Part shown: positions 18,098 to 26,409 of the stretch, piece after piece | Position numbering within the stretch: the first letter of the stretch is position 1 | Layout: the number at the start of each line of letters is the position of its first letter | Assembly: GCA_903871935.1 (NCBI GenBank) | Contig: CAIQIQ010000011.1 | Span: forward strand, 62,001-126,000 | Length of the DNA stretch: 64,000 bases | Direction: 5' to 3' | DNA from: an uncultured Phycisphaerales bacterium | Lineage (GTDB): Bacteria > Planctomycetota > Phycisphaerae > Tepidisphaerales > Tepidisphaeraceae | Made by a program: the position numbers and the translations under genes | Notes under the pieces: model-generated | The model's input: the letters and a program-made list of their open reading frames with translations, nothing else | Told to the model about the DNA's origin: nothing | Database searches by the model: none

Positions 18098-19206
18098 TGA
18101 TGATTTGCCTGAATCGGTTCGGCGGAACGCTCAAGTGCGCATCGCGGCTTGCCCAATCCTTGAGCCGCCAGGCCGATCTCAAGTTGGTTGTATCCGCGGA
18201 GGCGGATGCGGATCTGCTTCCCGGCGGGGTGGACACGGTCCGCTTCCGCACCGGGTCATCGGCAGGAGCGAATCTCGCCCGTACCCTTAATCCACTCTCC
18301 TATCACAAGATAAACCGAGCGGTCAAGATGTTCAATCCGGATGTGCTGCACTTCCCAGTGGAGCATCTGTGGCATTTTGTACTGCAGCCGTTGCTTGGAC
18401 GGTTGCCGATGGTGCAGACGATCCACGATCCCTCCCGCCATCTGGGCGAGGGAAGCCGCCTCTATGACCTTCTTCGCCGCAAAGAGCTTTCCTGGTGCGA
18501 TCGCATTATTGTCCTGAGCGAAGACAGCCGAACATGTCTGTTGAAACAAGGTGTTGCCGAATCCCGTGTTGATGTGGTCGAGCATGGCGTTTTCACGTTT
18601 GGCTCTGAGGAAGACGGGCAAACGCATTGTCCACCTCCTCCCGGGAGCAGGCGGATTCTGTTTGCCGGGAGGATCACACAATACAAGGGGCTCGATGTAT
18701 TGCTCAAGGCTTTCCCAATCGTCTGCCGGCGGATTCCCGATGCCCATCTAACCATCGCCGGAAAAGGCGACTTGGAATCGTACCGGCCCTTGCTGGCCTC
18801 GCTGCCGGGGGTCGTTGTGATCAACCGTTACGTGTCAGAGCGGGAACTGGCGAGCTTGCATGTCCAGAGCGACATTGTGGTTGCGCCGTATCTTGAGGCC
18901 AGTCAGAGCGGGGTGATCGCCATGGCGCTGTCCAATGGCCGTCCGGTCGTTGCAACGCGCGTCGGAGCCCTCGCGGAGCAGGTGGAAGACAAGGTGACCG
19001 GCCATCTCGTGCCGCCCAAGGATCCGGCAGCGCTCGCGGATGCGATCATTGCCCTGCTGAGTGACTACGACGGTCTGTTGCGCATGGCCGATGACGGCCG
19101 AAAGCGATACGAGCAGCGATTTGGATGGGATTACCTGGCAAGCAAGACTCTTGCGGTCTACCGGAAGGCTTTGGATGATTGGCTCTCCCGAACGGAAAAG
19201 CGATGA
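18088..19206 (+). CDS. GT4-family glycosyltransferase with altered EX7E motif
   Basis: 372 residues, GT-B. The acceptor half has FNPDVLHFPVEHLWHF and MVQTIHDPSRHLGEG; the donor half has ILFAGRITQYKGLDVLLKAF, LTIAGKGDLESYRPLL and VAPYLEASQSGVIAMALSNG. The first glutamate of EX7E is present (YLEASQSG) but the second position is alanine, as in the ASQSGVI subgroup of GT4. It overlaps the previous gene by 10 bp and the next by 4 bp (ATGA), so these three glycosyltransferase genes are translationally coupled. Donor unknown. Confidence 0.88.
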   Translation: MRVMMICLNRFGGTLKCASRLAQSLSRQADLKLVVSAEADADLLPGGVDTVRFRTGSSAGANLARTLNPLSYHKINRAVKMFNPDVLHFPVEHLWHFVLQPLLGRLPMVQTIHDPSRHLGEGSRLYDLLRRKELSWCDRIIVLSEDSRTCLLKQGVAESRVDVVEHGVFTFGSEEDGQTHCPPPPGSRRILFAGRITQYKGLDVLLKAFPIVCRRIPDAHLTIAGKGDLESYRPLLASLPGVVVINRYVSERELASLHVQSDIVVAPYLEASQSGVIAMALSNGRPVVATRVGALAEQVEDKVTGHLVPPKDPAALADAIIALLSDYDGLLRMADDGRKRYEQRFGWDYLASKTLAVYRKALDDWLSRTEKR

Positions 19207-21542
19207 CTCAGAATCCGTCACACCCCCTTCGTGTCGCCATCGTCTGCGCTGTGGACCTGAGTGTCCATGCCCTCCTGCGCACGCAGATTCAGGCGATCCA
19301 GGAGGCCGGATATGATGTGGTGACGTTTTGCTCCGACGGCCCATACGTGGAGGCACTGCGCAAGGCCGGCTTCAAGATTGAGACGGTTGAGATTCCACGA
19401 GCCATCCGGCCATGGAAGGATCTGAAAGCTCTCCTCAAACTCCGGCGCGCGTTTCGTGGAGGCCGATTCGCGATCGTTCACACCCACACGCCCAAGGCGG
19501 CGTTTCTCGCCCAACTGGCCGCATGGTTTGCCTGGGTACCCGTGCGGATCAATACGGTGCACGGGTTGTACTATCTTGCATTTGGACCTGGCCTGTATCG
19601 CTGGGCGTACAAGATGTTCGAGATCTTCACTTGCCGGCTCTCAACCTACGTTTTCAGCCAGAGCCAGGAGGATGTTGCGCTGATGCTGCGAGGGGGTCTG
19701 GTCAACTCAGACAGGCTTGAATGGCTGGGCAATGGCATCGATCTGAAGCGTTTTCGCCGGAGTCGTTTTGCCTCTGACGAAGGCGCTCGTGTTCGAGATG
19801 AGATGCGGATTCCGCGTGATGCATTCGTGGTTGGAATTGTGGCTCGCATGGTCAATGAAAAGGGCTTCCGGGAACTCTTTGAGGCGTTTTCGAAGCTGCG
19901 AGAGGCCGCCCCCAATGCGTACCTCCTGCACATCGGGCCGATCGATCGAAGCCGGAACGACGAAGTTACTCCCGAACGGGCGCAGCGATACGGGATCGCC
20001 GACTTCTGCCGCTTCACCGGTGAGAGGAATGATGTTGCGCGCCTGATGACCGCAATGGACATCTTCTGCCTGCCAAGCTACCGGGAGGGATACCCGCGGT
20101 CGGTTATGGAAGCGTGCGCGATGGGATTGCCCGCGATCGTCACCAACATTCGTGGCTGCCGGGAGGCGGTGATCGATGGGCTCAACGGACTGCTCGTTCC
20201 CGCACGGAAGGCGAAGCCGCTGGCCCAGGCTCTGCAGCAGCTTCACGACGACGATGAACTCCGCCGGCGCCTCGCGCGCGGAGCTCGCGAACGCGCTGAA
20301 TCCGATTTCGATGAGACCATCGTGACCGCCAAGATCCTGCGGGCTTACGCGAAGCTCGTGAACCTCGCCGTGCCATCCGATCGATCCAGGCGTCCGCCCA
20401 AGGTGCACGTCGTTGCTGCAGTCCTTAGCACATTCGATGCCTTCCTGTCCGAGCAGATCCAAGGCATGCGAAGCGCCGGCTATGACGTCAACGTGGTTTG
20501 CAGTCCGGATCCTCTGCTCGAGCAGCTCCGCGTCCAGGGAGTTACACCGGGCCCCGTGTTCATCCCGCGCGCGATCCGCCCTGTCCATCTTGCACGGGCA
20601 ATGTGGCAGCTATGGCGAATGTTCCGGATATCATCGCCGGACATCGTCCACACGCATACGCCGATCGCCGCCTTCATCGGGCAGTGGGCGGCCTGGCTGG
20701 CACGCGTTCCGCACCGCTTCACCACAGTGCACGGCTTATACTTTGTCAATGAGCACCGCCCTGCGCATCGCTTCATGTTCAAGTACCTCGAAGTGATTGC
20801 GTGCAGGCTGGCGACAAAGGTTATCTGCGTGAGCGAGGAGGACCGGCAATACCTGATCGACGAGCACGGGCTCGAACCGTCGAAGATCCAGGCGTTTCAT
20901 GTGGGCGTCAACCTCGACCTCTACTCACCCTCCAACGCGGGTGATCTGCAGAGACAGGAGGTCCGCGCGGATCTTAAGATCCCGGCCGATGCGGTGGTGT
21001 TTGGGATTGTCGCCCGCATGGTCCGGGAAAAGGGGTTCCTGGAGCTTTTTGAGGCCTTCGGTCGGCTGCGGGCCAGACATGACAACGTTTACCTCCTGCA
21101 CGTCGGCCCGGTGGATCGGAGCCGGGGCGATGAAGTGACGCCCGAGGCCGCCACCCGCTATGGTTGTGACGACAGGTGCCGTTTTGTCGGCATGCGTCGC
21201 GATGTTCCCCGCTATCTCGCCGCCATGGACGTGCTGTGTCTTCCGACGCACCGCGAGGGATTTCCCGTGTCCGTCATGGAAGCCGCCGCGGTTGGCCTGG
21301 CTTGCATCACAACCAACATCCGCGGTTGCCGAGAGGCAGTGGTCGATGGGAAGACCGGCCTGATTGTGCCCGTGCACGACGCCGCTGCCCTTGCTGCGGC
21401 AATGGAGAAGCTCCTGGCATCACCGACCCTCAGGCAGGAACTTGCACGCAATGCCTTCGCCCATGCTCGTATCAACTTTGATCGGCGAAAGTCGGTAGAT
21501 CGAACGCTGGCAATGTACCAGGATGCATTGGGCCCTGTCTGA
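19203..21542 (+). CDS. Tandem two-domain GT4 glycosyltransferase (internal duplication)
   Basis: 779 residues made of two complete GT4 proteins in one frame, about residues 8-390 and 400-779. The halves align block by block: IPRAIRPWKDL/IPRAIRPVHLA, VHTHTPKAAF/VHTHTPIAAF, TVHGLYYL/TVHGLYFV, GIVARMVNEKGFRELFEAF/GIVARMVREKGFLELFEAF, HIGPIDRSRNDEVTPE/HVGPVDRSRGDEVTPE, and NIRGCREAVIDG/NIRGCREAVVDG. Both keep EX7E (EGYPRSVME, EGFPVSVME), so both should be active; one polypeptide could add two sugars in sequence. The ATG overlaps the previous stop as ATGA. It ends 8 bp before the convergent PAS gene. Similarity to WecB-linked GT4 enzymes that use N-acetylhexosamines is possible but inferred. Confidence 0.92.
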   Translation: MTQNPSHPLRVAIVCAVDLSVHALLRTQIQAIQEAGYDVVTFCSDGPYVEALRKAGFKIETVEIPRAIRPWKDLKALLKLRRAFRGGRFAIVHTHTPKAAFLAQLAAWFAWVPVRINTVHGLYYLAFGPGLYRWAYKMFEIFTCRLSTYVFSQSQEDVALMLRGGLVNSDRLEWLGNGIDLKRFRRSRFASDEGARVRDEMRIPRDAFVVGIVARMVNEKGFRELFEAFSKLREAAPNAYLLHIGPIDRSRNDEVTPERAQRYGIADFCRFTGERNDVARLMTAMDIFCLPSYREGYPRSVMEACAMGLPAIVTNIRGCREAVIDGLNGLLVPARKAKPLAQALQQLHDDDELRRRLARGARERAESDFDETIVTAKILRAYAKLVNLAVPSDRSRRPPKVHVVAAVLSTFDAFLSEQIQGMRSAGYDVNVVCSPDPLLEQLRVQGVTPGPVFIPRAIRPVHLARAMWQLWRMFRISSPDIVHTHTPIAAFIGQWAAWLARVPHRFTTVHGLYFVNEHRPAHRFMFKYLEVIACRLATKVICVSEEDRQYLIDEHGLEPSKIQAFHVGVNLDLYSPSNAGDLQRQEVRADLKIPADAVVFGIVARMVREKGFLELFEAFGRLRARHDNVYLLHVGPVDRSRGDEVTPEAATRYGCDDRCRFVGMRRDVPRYLAAMDVLCLPTHREGFPVSVMEAAAVGLACITTNIRGCREAVVDGKTGLIVPVHDAAALAAAMEKLLASPTLRQELARNAFAHARINFDRRKSVDRTLAMYQDALGPV

Positions 21543-21550
21543 AGCTCGAT

Positions 21551-22351
21551 TCATGCCGGCGGATGAGATGACCCCAGGATCTGCTGCGTGGGGTTCGGGC
21601 TGCCCCCCGCCTTGTCCTCAACGCTGTGCCGCGCATTGGGGCTGCTTAAGGCTACACCCGTGATCATCTTCGGGTGGCCGGCGTCGTCGATGATGATGCG
21701 CCCGTGCGTGATGATCCAGCAGACCTCGCCGTCCGGACGCACAATCCGGTGTTCGATCTCAAACTCCTTGCCCCCTTCGATTGTCTTTGTCAGAGCCCGC
21801 TTTACAAAGTCCTGATCGTCCGGGTGAATATATCCGATGAAACTGTCATACGTGCCGGAGAACTCCCCAGGAGCCCGGCCGAACAGCTCTTCCATTCCTG
21901 CCGACCACCAGAACTTGCCGGTCCTGAGGTCCGTGTACCAGGCGCCCATGTGCGCGCATTCCAACGCAAAGGCCAATCGCTGTTCTGTCTGCCATGCCCA
22001 TCCCAGTGCACGCTCGCGCGACGCATGGAGTGCGACGATCAATGCGGCGACAAACACGAAAGCACCAAGCCGCAGGGCATCGTCGACACTCTGTACTGCA
22101 AAAGAGTCGTCCGGAGGAAGAATCCAGTACGCAGCCGCAAGGGCACAGAGTGCGGTCGCCAGTACTCCTGCTCTCCAGCCCCCAAACCATGTGACCAGCA
22201 AAACCACGGCGATGTAGATCACCAATGCGCCACGCGTGATGAATGCTGGAATCAGGAACACGATGCCCGTTGCCAAGGCGACGGCCAACACCGCAACAAC
22301 GTACGGCAGAAAGGACCTGGGAGCAGACTGAGTCACACCAATAGGGGTCAT
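21551..22351 (-). CDS. DUF4118-PAS membrane sensor protein without output domain
   Basis: 266 residues. Four hydrophobic segments lie in residues 12-115 (YVVAVLAVALATGIVFLIP, ALVIYIAVVLLVTWFGGW, AGVLATALCALAAAYWILPP, LGAFVFVAALIVALHA), the KdpD-type DUF4118 arrangement. A PAS_3 domain follows at about 130-240 with GAWYTDLRTGKFWWS, FIGYIHPDDQDFV and FEIEHRIVRPDGEVCWI. The protein stops 25 residues later with no histidine kinase, GGDEF or other output domain. The start ATG 22351 directly precedes TPIGVTQSAP; a longer in-frame start at 22459 adds an unlikely leader. It may signal through a partner or be the remaining front of a lost kinase. Confidence 0.75.
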   Translation of the reverse strand: MTPIGVTQSAPRSFLPYVVAVLAVALATGIVFLIPAFITRGALVIYIAVVLLVTWFGGWRAGVLATALCALAAAYWILPPDDSFAVQSVDDALRLGAFVFVAALIVALHASRERALGWAWQTEQRLAFALECAHMGAWYTDLRTGKFWWSAGMEELFGRAPGEFSGTYDSFIGYIHPDDQDFVKRALTKTIEGGKEFEIEHRIVRPDGEVCWIITHGRIIIDDAGHPKMITGVALSSPNARHSVEDKAGGSPNPTQQILGSSHPPA

Positions 22352-22529
22352 TGCTCTAACTCGCGCTGACGACGGCCGATGGCCAAACACATTATCGCGA
22401 AGAGAGTCAAGTATACACAGCCAGGCAAAACCCGCAAACGCTTCCGCTGGAGGCCACAATCACTCTGGACGATGTCGCCGGCGGGTTGTGTGATGGGCCT
22501 ATCATTCGCTAACAAAGGCATCAGAAACA

Positions 22530-23849
22530 ATGCAAGACCACTTCTTCTCGGCAATTCAGGACAAATCCGCCGTAATCGGCATCATCGGCCTGGGCTATGT
22601 CGGCCTGCCTCTGCTGCACGCATTCCACAAGGCCGGCTATCCGGTGATCGGCTTCGATGTCGATCCGCGGAAGATCGCCGCCCTGCACAACGGCGAGAAT
22701 TACCTCAAGCATCTCGGCCCTGACATGGTCTCGACTATGAAAGCGGCTGGCCGCTTCGATGCCACGGCCGACATGTCCCGCCTCAAGGAGGCCGATGCCG
22801 TCATTGTCTGTGTGCCCACACCCCTCGGCCGGCACATGGAACCGGACATGACCTACATCGAAAAAGCCAGCGATGACATTGCCGCCACACTTCGTCCCGG
22901 CCAGCTCATCGTACTGGAAAGCAGCACCTATCCCGGTACGACCCGCGAGATCATGCTCCCCCGCTTCCAGGCCAAAGGGCTCAAGTGCGGCCAGGATTTT
23001 TTCCTGGCATTCAGTCCCGAGCGTGAAGATCCCGGCCGCAAGGACCACAACACCCAGACCATTCCCAAACTCGTCGGCGGCATCGACGCCGCCTCGGGCA
23101 AATTGGCCGTTGCCCTCTATGAGAATGCCATCGCCAAAATCATCCCGGTCTCCTCTGCCGAAGTCGCCGAAGCCGCCAAGCTGCTGGAGAACATCTACCG
23201 CTGCGTGAACATCGCCTTGGTGAACGAACTGAAGATGGTGCTCGACAAGATGGGGATTGATGTCTGGGAGGTGATCGAGGCGGCCAAGACCAAGCCATTT
23301 GGCTTTCAGGCGTTCTACCCCGGCCCGGGCCTGGGCGGGCACTGCATTCCCATTGATCCCTATTACCTCACCTGGAAGGCCAAAGAAGTGGGCATGCCCA
23401 CCCGCTTCATTGAACTGGCCGGCGAGATTAACCACCTGATGCCCGAGTATGTCGTCGCCAGGACAGCTGCAGCGATGAATGAGCGCGGGCAGGCAATCAA
23501 AGGCGCAAAGATCCTCATTCTCGGTTTGGCGTACAAGCCCGACATTGATGATGTCCGCGAGAGCCCCAGTTTCGAGCTGATCGAAAAGCTGGAACACATG
23601 GGAGCGGCCGTGGACTACAACGATCCCCACGTTCCACAGACGCACTACATGCGTCACTGGGGCGACTTGGGCAAGAAGAGCGTACCGCTGACCACGCAGA
23701 CGCTAAGCAACTACAACGTGGTGTTGATCGCCACCAATCACTCTGCCTACGACTACCAGATGATAGTCGATGGCGCGAAACTGGTAATCGACAGCCGGGG
23801 AGCCACGCGGAACTGCCGCATCAACAAGGACAATGTCGTAAGGGCATAG
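22530..23849 (+). CDS. wbpA: Nucleotide-sugar dehydrogenase, UDP-GlcNAc 6-dehydrogenase type (WbpA-like)
   Basis: 439 residues. NAD-binding IGIIGLGYVGLPLLHAF, then VCVPTPLGRHMEPDM, LESSTYPGTTREIMLP, LAFSPEREDPG, the KLLENIYRCVNIALVNELK helix, the catalytic cysteine in GPGLGGHCIPIDPYYL, and the C-terminal UDP-binding LGLAYKPDIDDVRESP. The TYPGTT and EDPG blocks are typical of the UDP-N-acetyl-D-glucosamine dehydrogenase (WbpA/VipA) branch rather than UDP-glucose dehydrogenase. The enzyme oxidises C6 of the hexosamine twice with NAD. It stands outside the main run but 1 kb from it, and would supply an acidic sugar for the glycan. The symbol reflects family, not proven orthology. Confidence 0.9.
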   Translation: MQDHFFSAIQDKSAVIGIIGLGYVGLPLLHAFHKAGYPVIGFDVDPRKIAALHNGENYLKHLGPDMVSTMKAAGRFDATADMSRLKEADAVIVCVPTPLGRHMEPDMTYIEKASDDIAATLRPGQLIVLESSTYPGTTREIMLPRFQAKGLKCGQDFFLAFSPEREDPGRKDHNTQTIPKLVGGIDAASGKLAVALYENAIAKIIPVSSAEVAEAAKLLENIYRCVNIALVNELKMVLDKMGIDVWEVIEAAKTKPFGFQAFYPGPGLGGHCIPIDPYYLTWKAKEVGMPTRFIELAGEINHLMPEYVVARTAAAMNERGQAIKGAKILILGLAYKPDIDDVRESPSFELIEKLEHMGAAVDYNDPHVPQTHYMRHWGDLGKKSVPLTTQTLSNYNVVLIATNHSAYDYQMIVDGAKLVIDSRGATRNCRINKDNVVRA

Positions 23850-24420
23850 CTGCCCGCTTCGCGGGAATGACCAATGTCCAAGTCCCCATGACCAATGGGG
23901 AGAACTCGAATGATGAAGGACGAAAAGGGGCCAGGTGTGGATAAGTGACAGGTGCGCAGGTTCTCGGCGGGGATACCCCCCTAACGCCAAGTGCTGGAGT
24001 AGCAATAGGTTAGGCGGATATCGGGGGAGGAGATGCGCAGGTTCGGGGCGATTGTGGATAACTGGCCACGGATAAGCGATAGAAGAGGAGTTAGCCACAG
24101 ATGAACACCGATGAACACAGATTCGGAGGGGAAGATGCGCAGGTTACTTGGGAAGGCATCAAGGCATGGAGGCACGCAGGGCAAAACGAACGTGCGCAGG
24201 TTGTGTGCGCAAGTCTGCGCCAGGCGTAACTTATGATGAGCGAACCAGTTACGTTACAAGGGAGAAGGAAGGTGCGCAAGTTTATTCGGAAGGCACGATG
24301 GCACTGAGGGGAAGTCGACCCGAAGGGCAGAACAAAGATGCTCAGGTTCGCTGCGCATGTGTGGATGGCATTGCCTACCTATCCAGTAGGAGTTGTGGGT
24401 ATTCGGTTGAGAAATAGCGT
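23850..24420. repeat. Repeat-rich spacer with DnaA-box-bounded repeat (copy A) and TGCGCAGGTT motifs
   Basis: About 570 non-coding bases. A 126-bp unit at 23936-24061 begins and ends with the perfect DnaA-box sequence TGTGGATAA; its inverted partner is at 54727-54852. The ten-base motif TGCGCAGGTT occurs at 23953, 24034, 24136 and 24193, with one-mismatch forms at 24273 and 24339. A 52-bp block at 24368-24419 recurs at 39353-39404. Between them lie a TGACCAATG-type repeat near 23870-23900 and a CACAGATGAACACCGATGAA type near 24098-24120, both common decayed repeats. No plausible gene was seen. Confidence 0.7.
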
Positions 24421-24575
24421 GGCCGAGGTAAGGGCCAAGAGGGTGAAAAACATGTCCCTCTACCCTATGGGGTGGTTTGGGAGGGATTTGTTCGGAAATG
24501 GCGGAAAAACGAGGGGCGAGGAAAATTCGCATTTTGTTCAGAGTTCTCTGGCATGCCGGTTGCTTGTAGCGGCCG

Positions 24576-24803
24576 TCATGTCCGATGATGATCCTCAATA
24601 TGGGCGATGGGCAGATCTTCCGGCGGAGTTCTGTCAGCCTGTGGTGGGTCATCCTTGACGATTACCTCAAACCCTCGTCGCCAAACTGCTGAATTTCGCG
24701 GTGCATGATGATGCCGATTCTTCCGCATCGCATCTTGTGCTCTTACGTGGGCCCATAGTGCAATGGCAATCATGCCGAGTGGCAACGCGAGGACCGTAAA
24801 CAT
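24576..24803 (-). CDS. Possible small membrane protein (75 aa)
   Basis: A 75-residue frame starting MFTVLALPLGMIAIALWAHV, i.e. one N-terminal membrane segment followed by a polar, charged tail ending IAHIEDHHRT. The composition is protein-like, but there is no ribosome site before the ATG and no family was recognised. It lies in a spacer with other decayed DNA. It may be a genuine small membrane protein or chance. Confidence 0.35.
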   Translation of the reverse strand: MFTVLALPLGMIAIALWAHVRAQDAMRKNRHHHAPRNSAVWRRGFEVIVKDDPPQADRTPPEDLPIAHIEDHHRT

Positions 24804-24909
24804 GCAGAGTTAGTCAGACATTGCGATCATTGCCTCAGTTATCCAGCAGAGGCAACCTCCTTTCTTCGCGAGTTCGCTGGGCAACAGGTGTCGCGCGTTG
24901 TGCTGATGC

Positions 24910-25182
24910 CTATCTGCGGACGACGCGTAGCATGTCCAGCATGAGTGATGCGACGACGCCATGGCGGTAGTGCTGCGTCATCTGCTCAAGCAAGCGAACT
25001 CCGTTCGGTCCCATATTCCGGACAACGGCGACGGCTGCGTCGTCAAGGCCGGCTCCCGCAACAAATGCCGCACAGCAAAGGTGCACGACCCAGCATCCAA
25101 GCCAGTCAAACCGAAGTCCGCGATAGACTATGGCCAGCGCATGTGCCAGCAGGATCTGGACTATCCCAGTGACAAGGTGCAT
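24910..25182 (-). CDS. Possible small hydrophobic protein (90 aa)
   Basis: A 90-residue frame with hydrophobic stretches at residues 2-19 (HLVTGIVQILLAHALAIVY) and 28-45 (LGCWVVHLCCAAFVAGAG), then a basic C-terminus MLDMLRVVRR. No ribosome site precedes the ATG and no family was recognised. The opposite strand here is open only because of base composition. Reported as a weak candidate in an otherwise empty spacer next to the RAYT element. Confidence 0.3.
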   Translation of the reverse strand: MHLVTGIVQILLAHALAIVYRGLRFDWLGCWVVHLCCAAFVAGAGLDDAAVAVVRNMGPNGVRLLEQMTQHYRHGVVASLMLDMLRVVRR

Positions 25183-25406
25183 CGCAGCAGTCTGCCACGT
25201 ACGCGACTATCTCGCAAGTCGAGCCTTCATGACGCGGATCTGCCTAGGCGAGGGCAGAAATGGAATGGTTCGGTACGTGCGAAAAGAGGTGGAGGACTAT
25301 GGAAAACAAAGGCGAGTGGTCCTGAACTGACCACCCACACTCAAACCGAAATCGAGCTACTGCCCCGGAAATGCGGGTCCGTCGCCCGCGGCCGATGCTC
25401 TTCTGC

Positions 25407-25526
25407 AGGACGGGGCGACCCCGCCCGTCAACGTAAAACCATCCCCCGCGCAATCCGCGCCGGATCCCAACATGACCTCACTCGCGCGCTCTCAGTCTTC
25501 CGCAGCCGGGCGGGGTCGCCCGGCCT
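25407..25526. repeat. REP/BIME-type palindromic element, left copy
   Basis: About 120 bp upstream of the RAYT gene. The left arm 25408-25429 (GACGGGGCGACCCCGCCCGT) and right arm 25504-25525 (GCCGGGCGGGGTCGCCCGGC) are each self-complementary hairpins and are also inverted copies of one another. The loop part contains CCCCCGCGCAATCCGCGCCGG and CATGACCTCACTCGCGCGC. The same element follows the gene at 26200-26318. Confidence 0.85.
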
Positions 25527-25583
25527 ACCTTGTCGTCCGGGCTACCTATTGCAGATCAGTGCTGTACTTCCTACGCTGTACCT

Positions 25584-26201
25584 ATGCCCACCGACTTCTC
25601 CGAATTCGACTGGGATCTCGCCGTCTTCACCAATCGTCGCCACCTCCCCCACCTCGAGCAGGATGGTGGTATCCACTTCACGACCTTCCGCCTCGCCGAC
25701 AGCCTGCCTTGGGAGAAGGTCCGTCTTTGGAAATACGAACGTGACCAGTGGCTGCTTGCCAATCCCCCTCCCCATACCGGCGAGCAACTCAGAGTCCTCT
25801 GCCAACTGGTCCCCCAGCGCGTGCACAAATACCTCGACGCCGGGCATGGCGCCTGCCTCCTCTGCCACAGTTCCGCCCAGGACATCGTCGAGCAAGTCCT
25901 TCGCTTCGGCGATTGCACCACCTACCGCCTCGGCAACTTCGTCATCATGCCCAACCACGTCCACGCTCTCGTCCAGCCCATCACCGGCCGTTTCAAAGAC
26001 ATCGCCCAAGCTTGGAAGAGCATCAGCAGCCGCCGGATCAACAAGTCTCTTGGACGGCACGGCCAACTCTGGCAGGAAGAGCCCTTCAGCCATATCCTGC
26101 GCAGCCATCAGAGACTCGAAGCCGCCCGTCAGTACATCCGCGACAACCCGAAGTACCTCCCACCCGGCACGTACCGCCTGGGGTGCGGCTCGCTTGCGTA
26201 G
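25584..26201 (+). CDS. REP-associated tyrosine transposase (RAYT, IS200-like Y1/HUH family)
   Basis: 205 residues. The catalytic histidine motif appears as NFVIMPNHVHALVQPI, followed by the SISSRRINKSLGRHGQLWQ block and the LEAARQYIRDNPKYL block typical of RAYTs; the tyrosine of ARQYIRDN is the likely nucleophile. These enzymes nick single-stranded REP hairpins and are thought to spread them, and normally exist as single domesticated copies. The ATG at 25584 is used; an upstream in-frame ATG at 25530 lies in the REP flank. The gene is framed by two REP/BIME elements, the right one beginning at its own stop codon. Confidence 0.9.
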   Translation: MPTDFSEFDWDLAVFTNRRHLPHLEQDGGIHFTTFRLADSLPWEKVRLWKYERDQWLLANPPPHTGEQLRVLCQLVPQRVHKYLDAGHGACLLCHSSAQDIVEQVLRFGDCTTYRLGNFVIMPNHVHALVQPITGRFKDIAQAWKSISSRRINKSLGRHGQLWQEEPFSHILRSHQRLEAARQYIRDNPKYLPPGTYRLGCGSLA

Positions 26202-26319
26202 GACGGGCGACCCCGCCCGTCAACGTGAACTGTCCCCCGCGCAATCCGCGCCGGATTCCAGCATGACTTCACTCGCGCGCCCAACGTTTTGCGCAGCCGG
26301 GCGGGGTCGCCCGGCCTAT
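26200..26319. repeat. REP/BIME-type palindromic element, right copy
   Basis: About 120 bp, same orientation and order as the copy at 25407-25526: left arm GGACGGGCGACCCCGCCCGT at 26201-26220, centre CCCCCGCGCAATCCGCGCCGG, right arm GCCGGGCGGGGTCGCCCGG at 26295-26314. The first bases include the RAYT stop codon. Small differences between the two copies (for example CCCAACATGACCT versus TCCAGCATGACTT) show that they have begun to diverge. Confidence 0.85.
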
Positions 26320-26409
26320 TTAGTCGGTCCGCACGCACTTGCCCGCGCCAGCAAAGGCGTTACATTTGCACCGGTACCGAACCGCAATCGACTCTTCGAG
26401 GATAGGAAC

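Noticed and set aside
22521..23657. 378-residue frame antisense to the UDP-GlcNAc dehydrogenase gene
   Set aside because: Shadow of a well-conserved enzyme; sequence is low in structure and has no family match.
23950..24350. CRISPR array made of the TGCGCAGGTT repeats
   Set aside because: Repeats are only 10 bp, spacing varies from 57 to 102 bp, and no cas gene is nearby.
24961..26409. Upstream extension of the Asp-box propeller frame
   Set aside because: It crosses the REP elements and the RAYT gene in another frame and reads as Ser/Pro/Thr-rich nonsense; a signal peptide begins at 26410.
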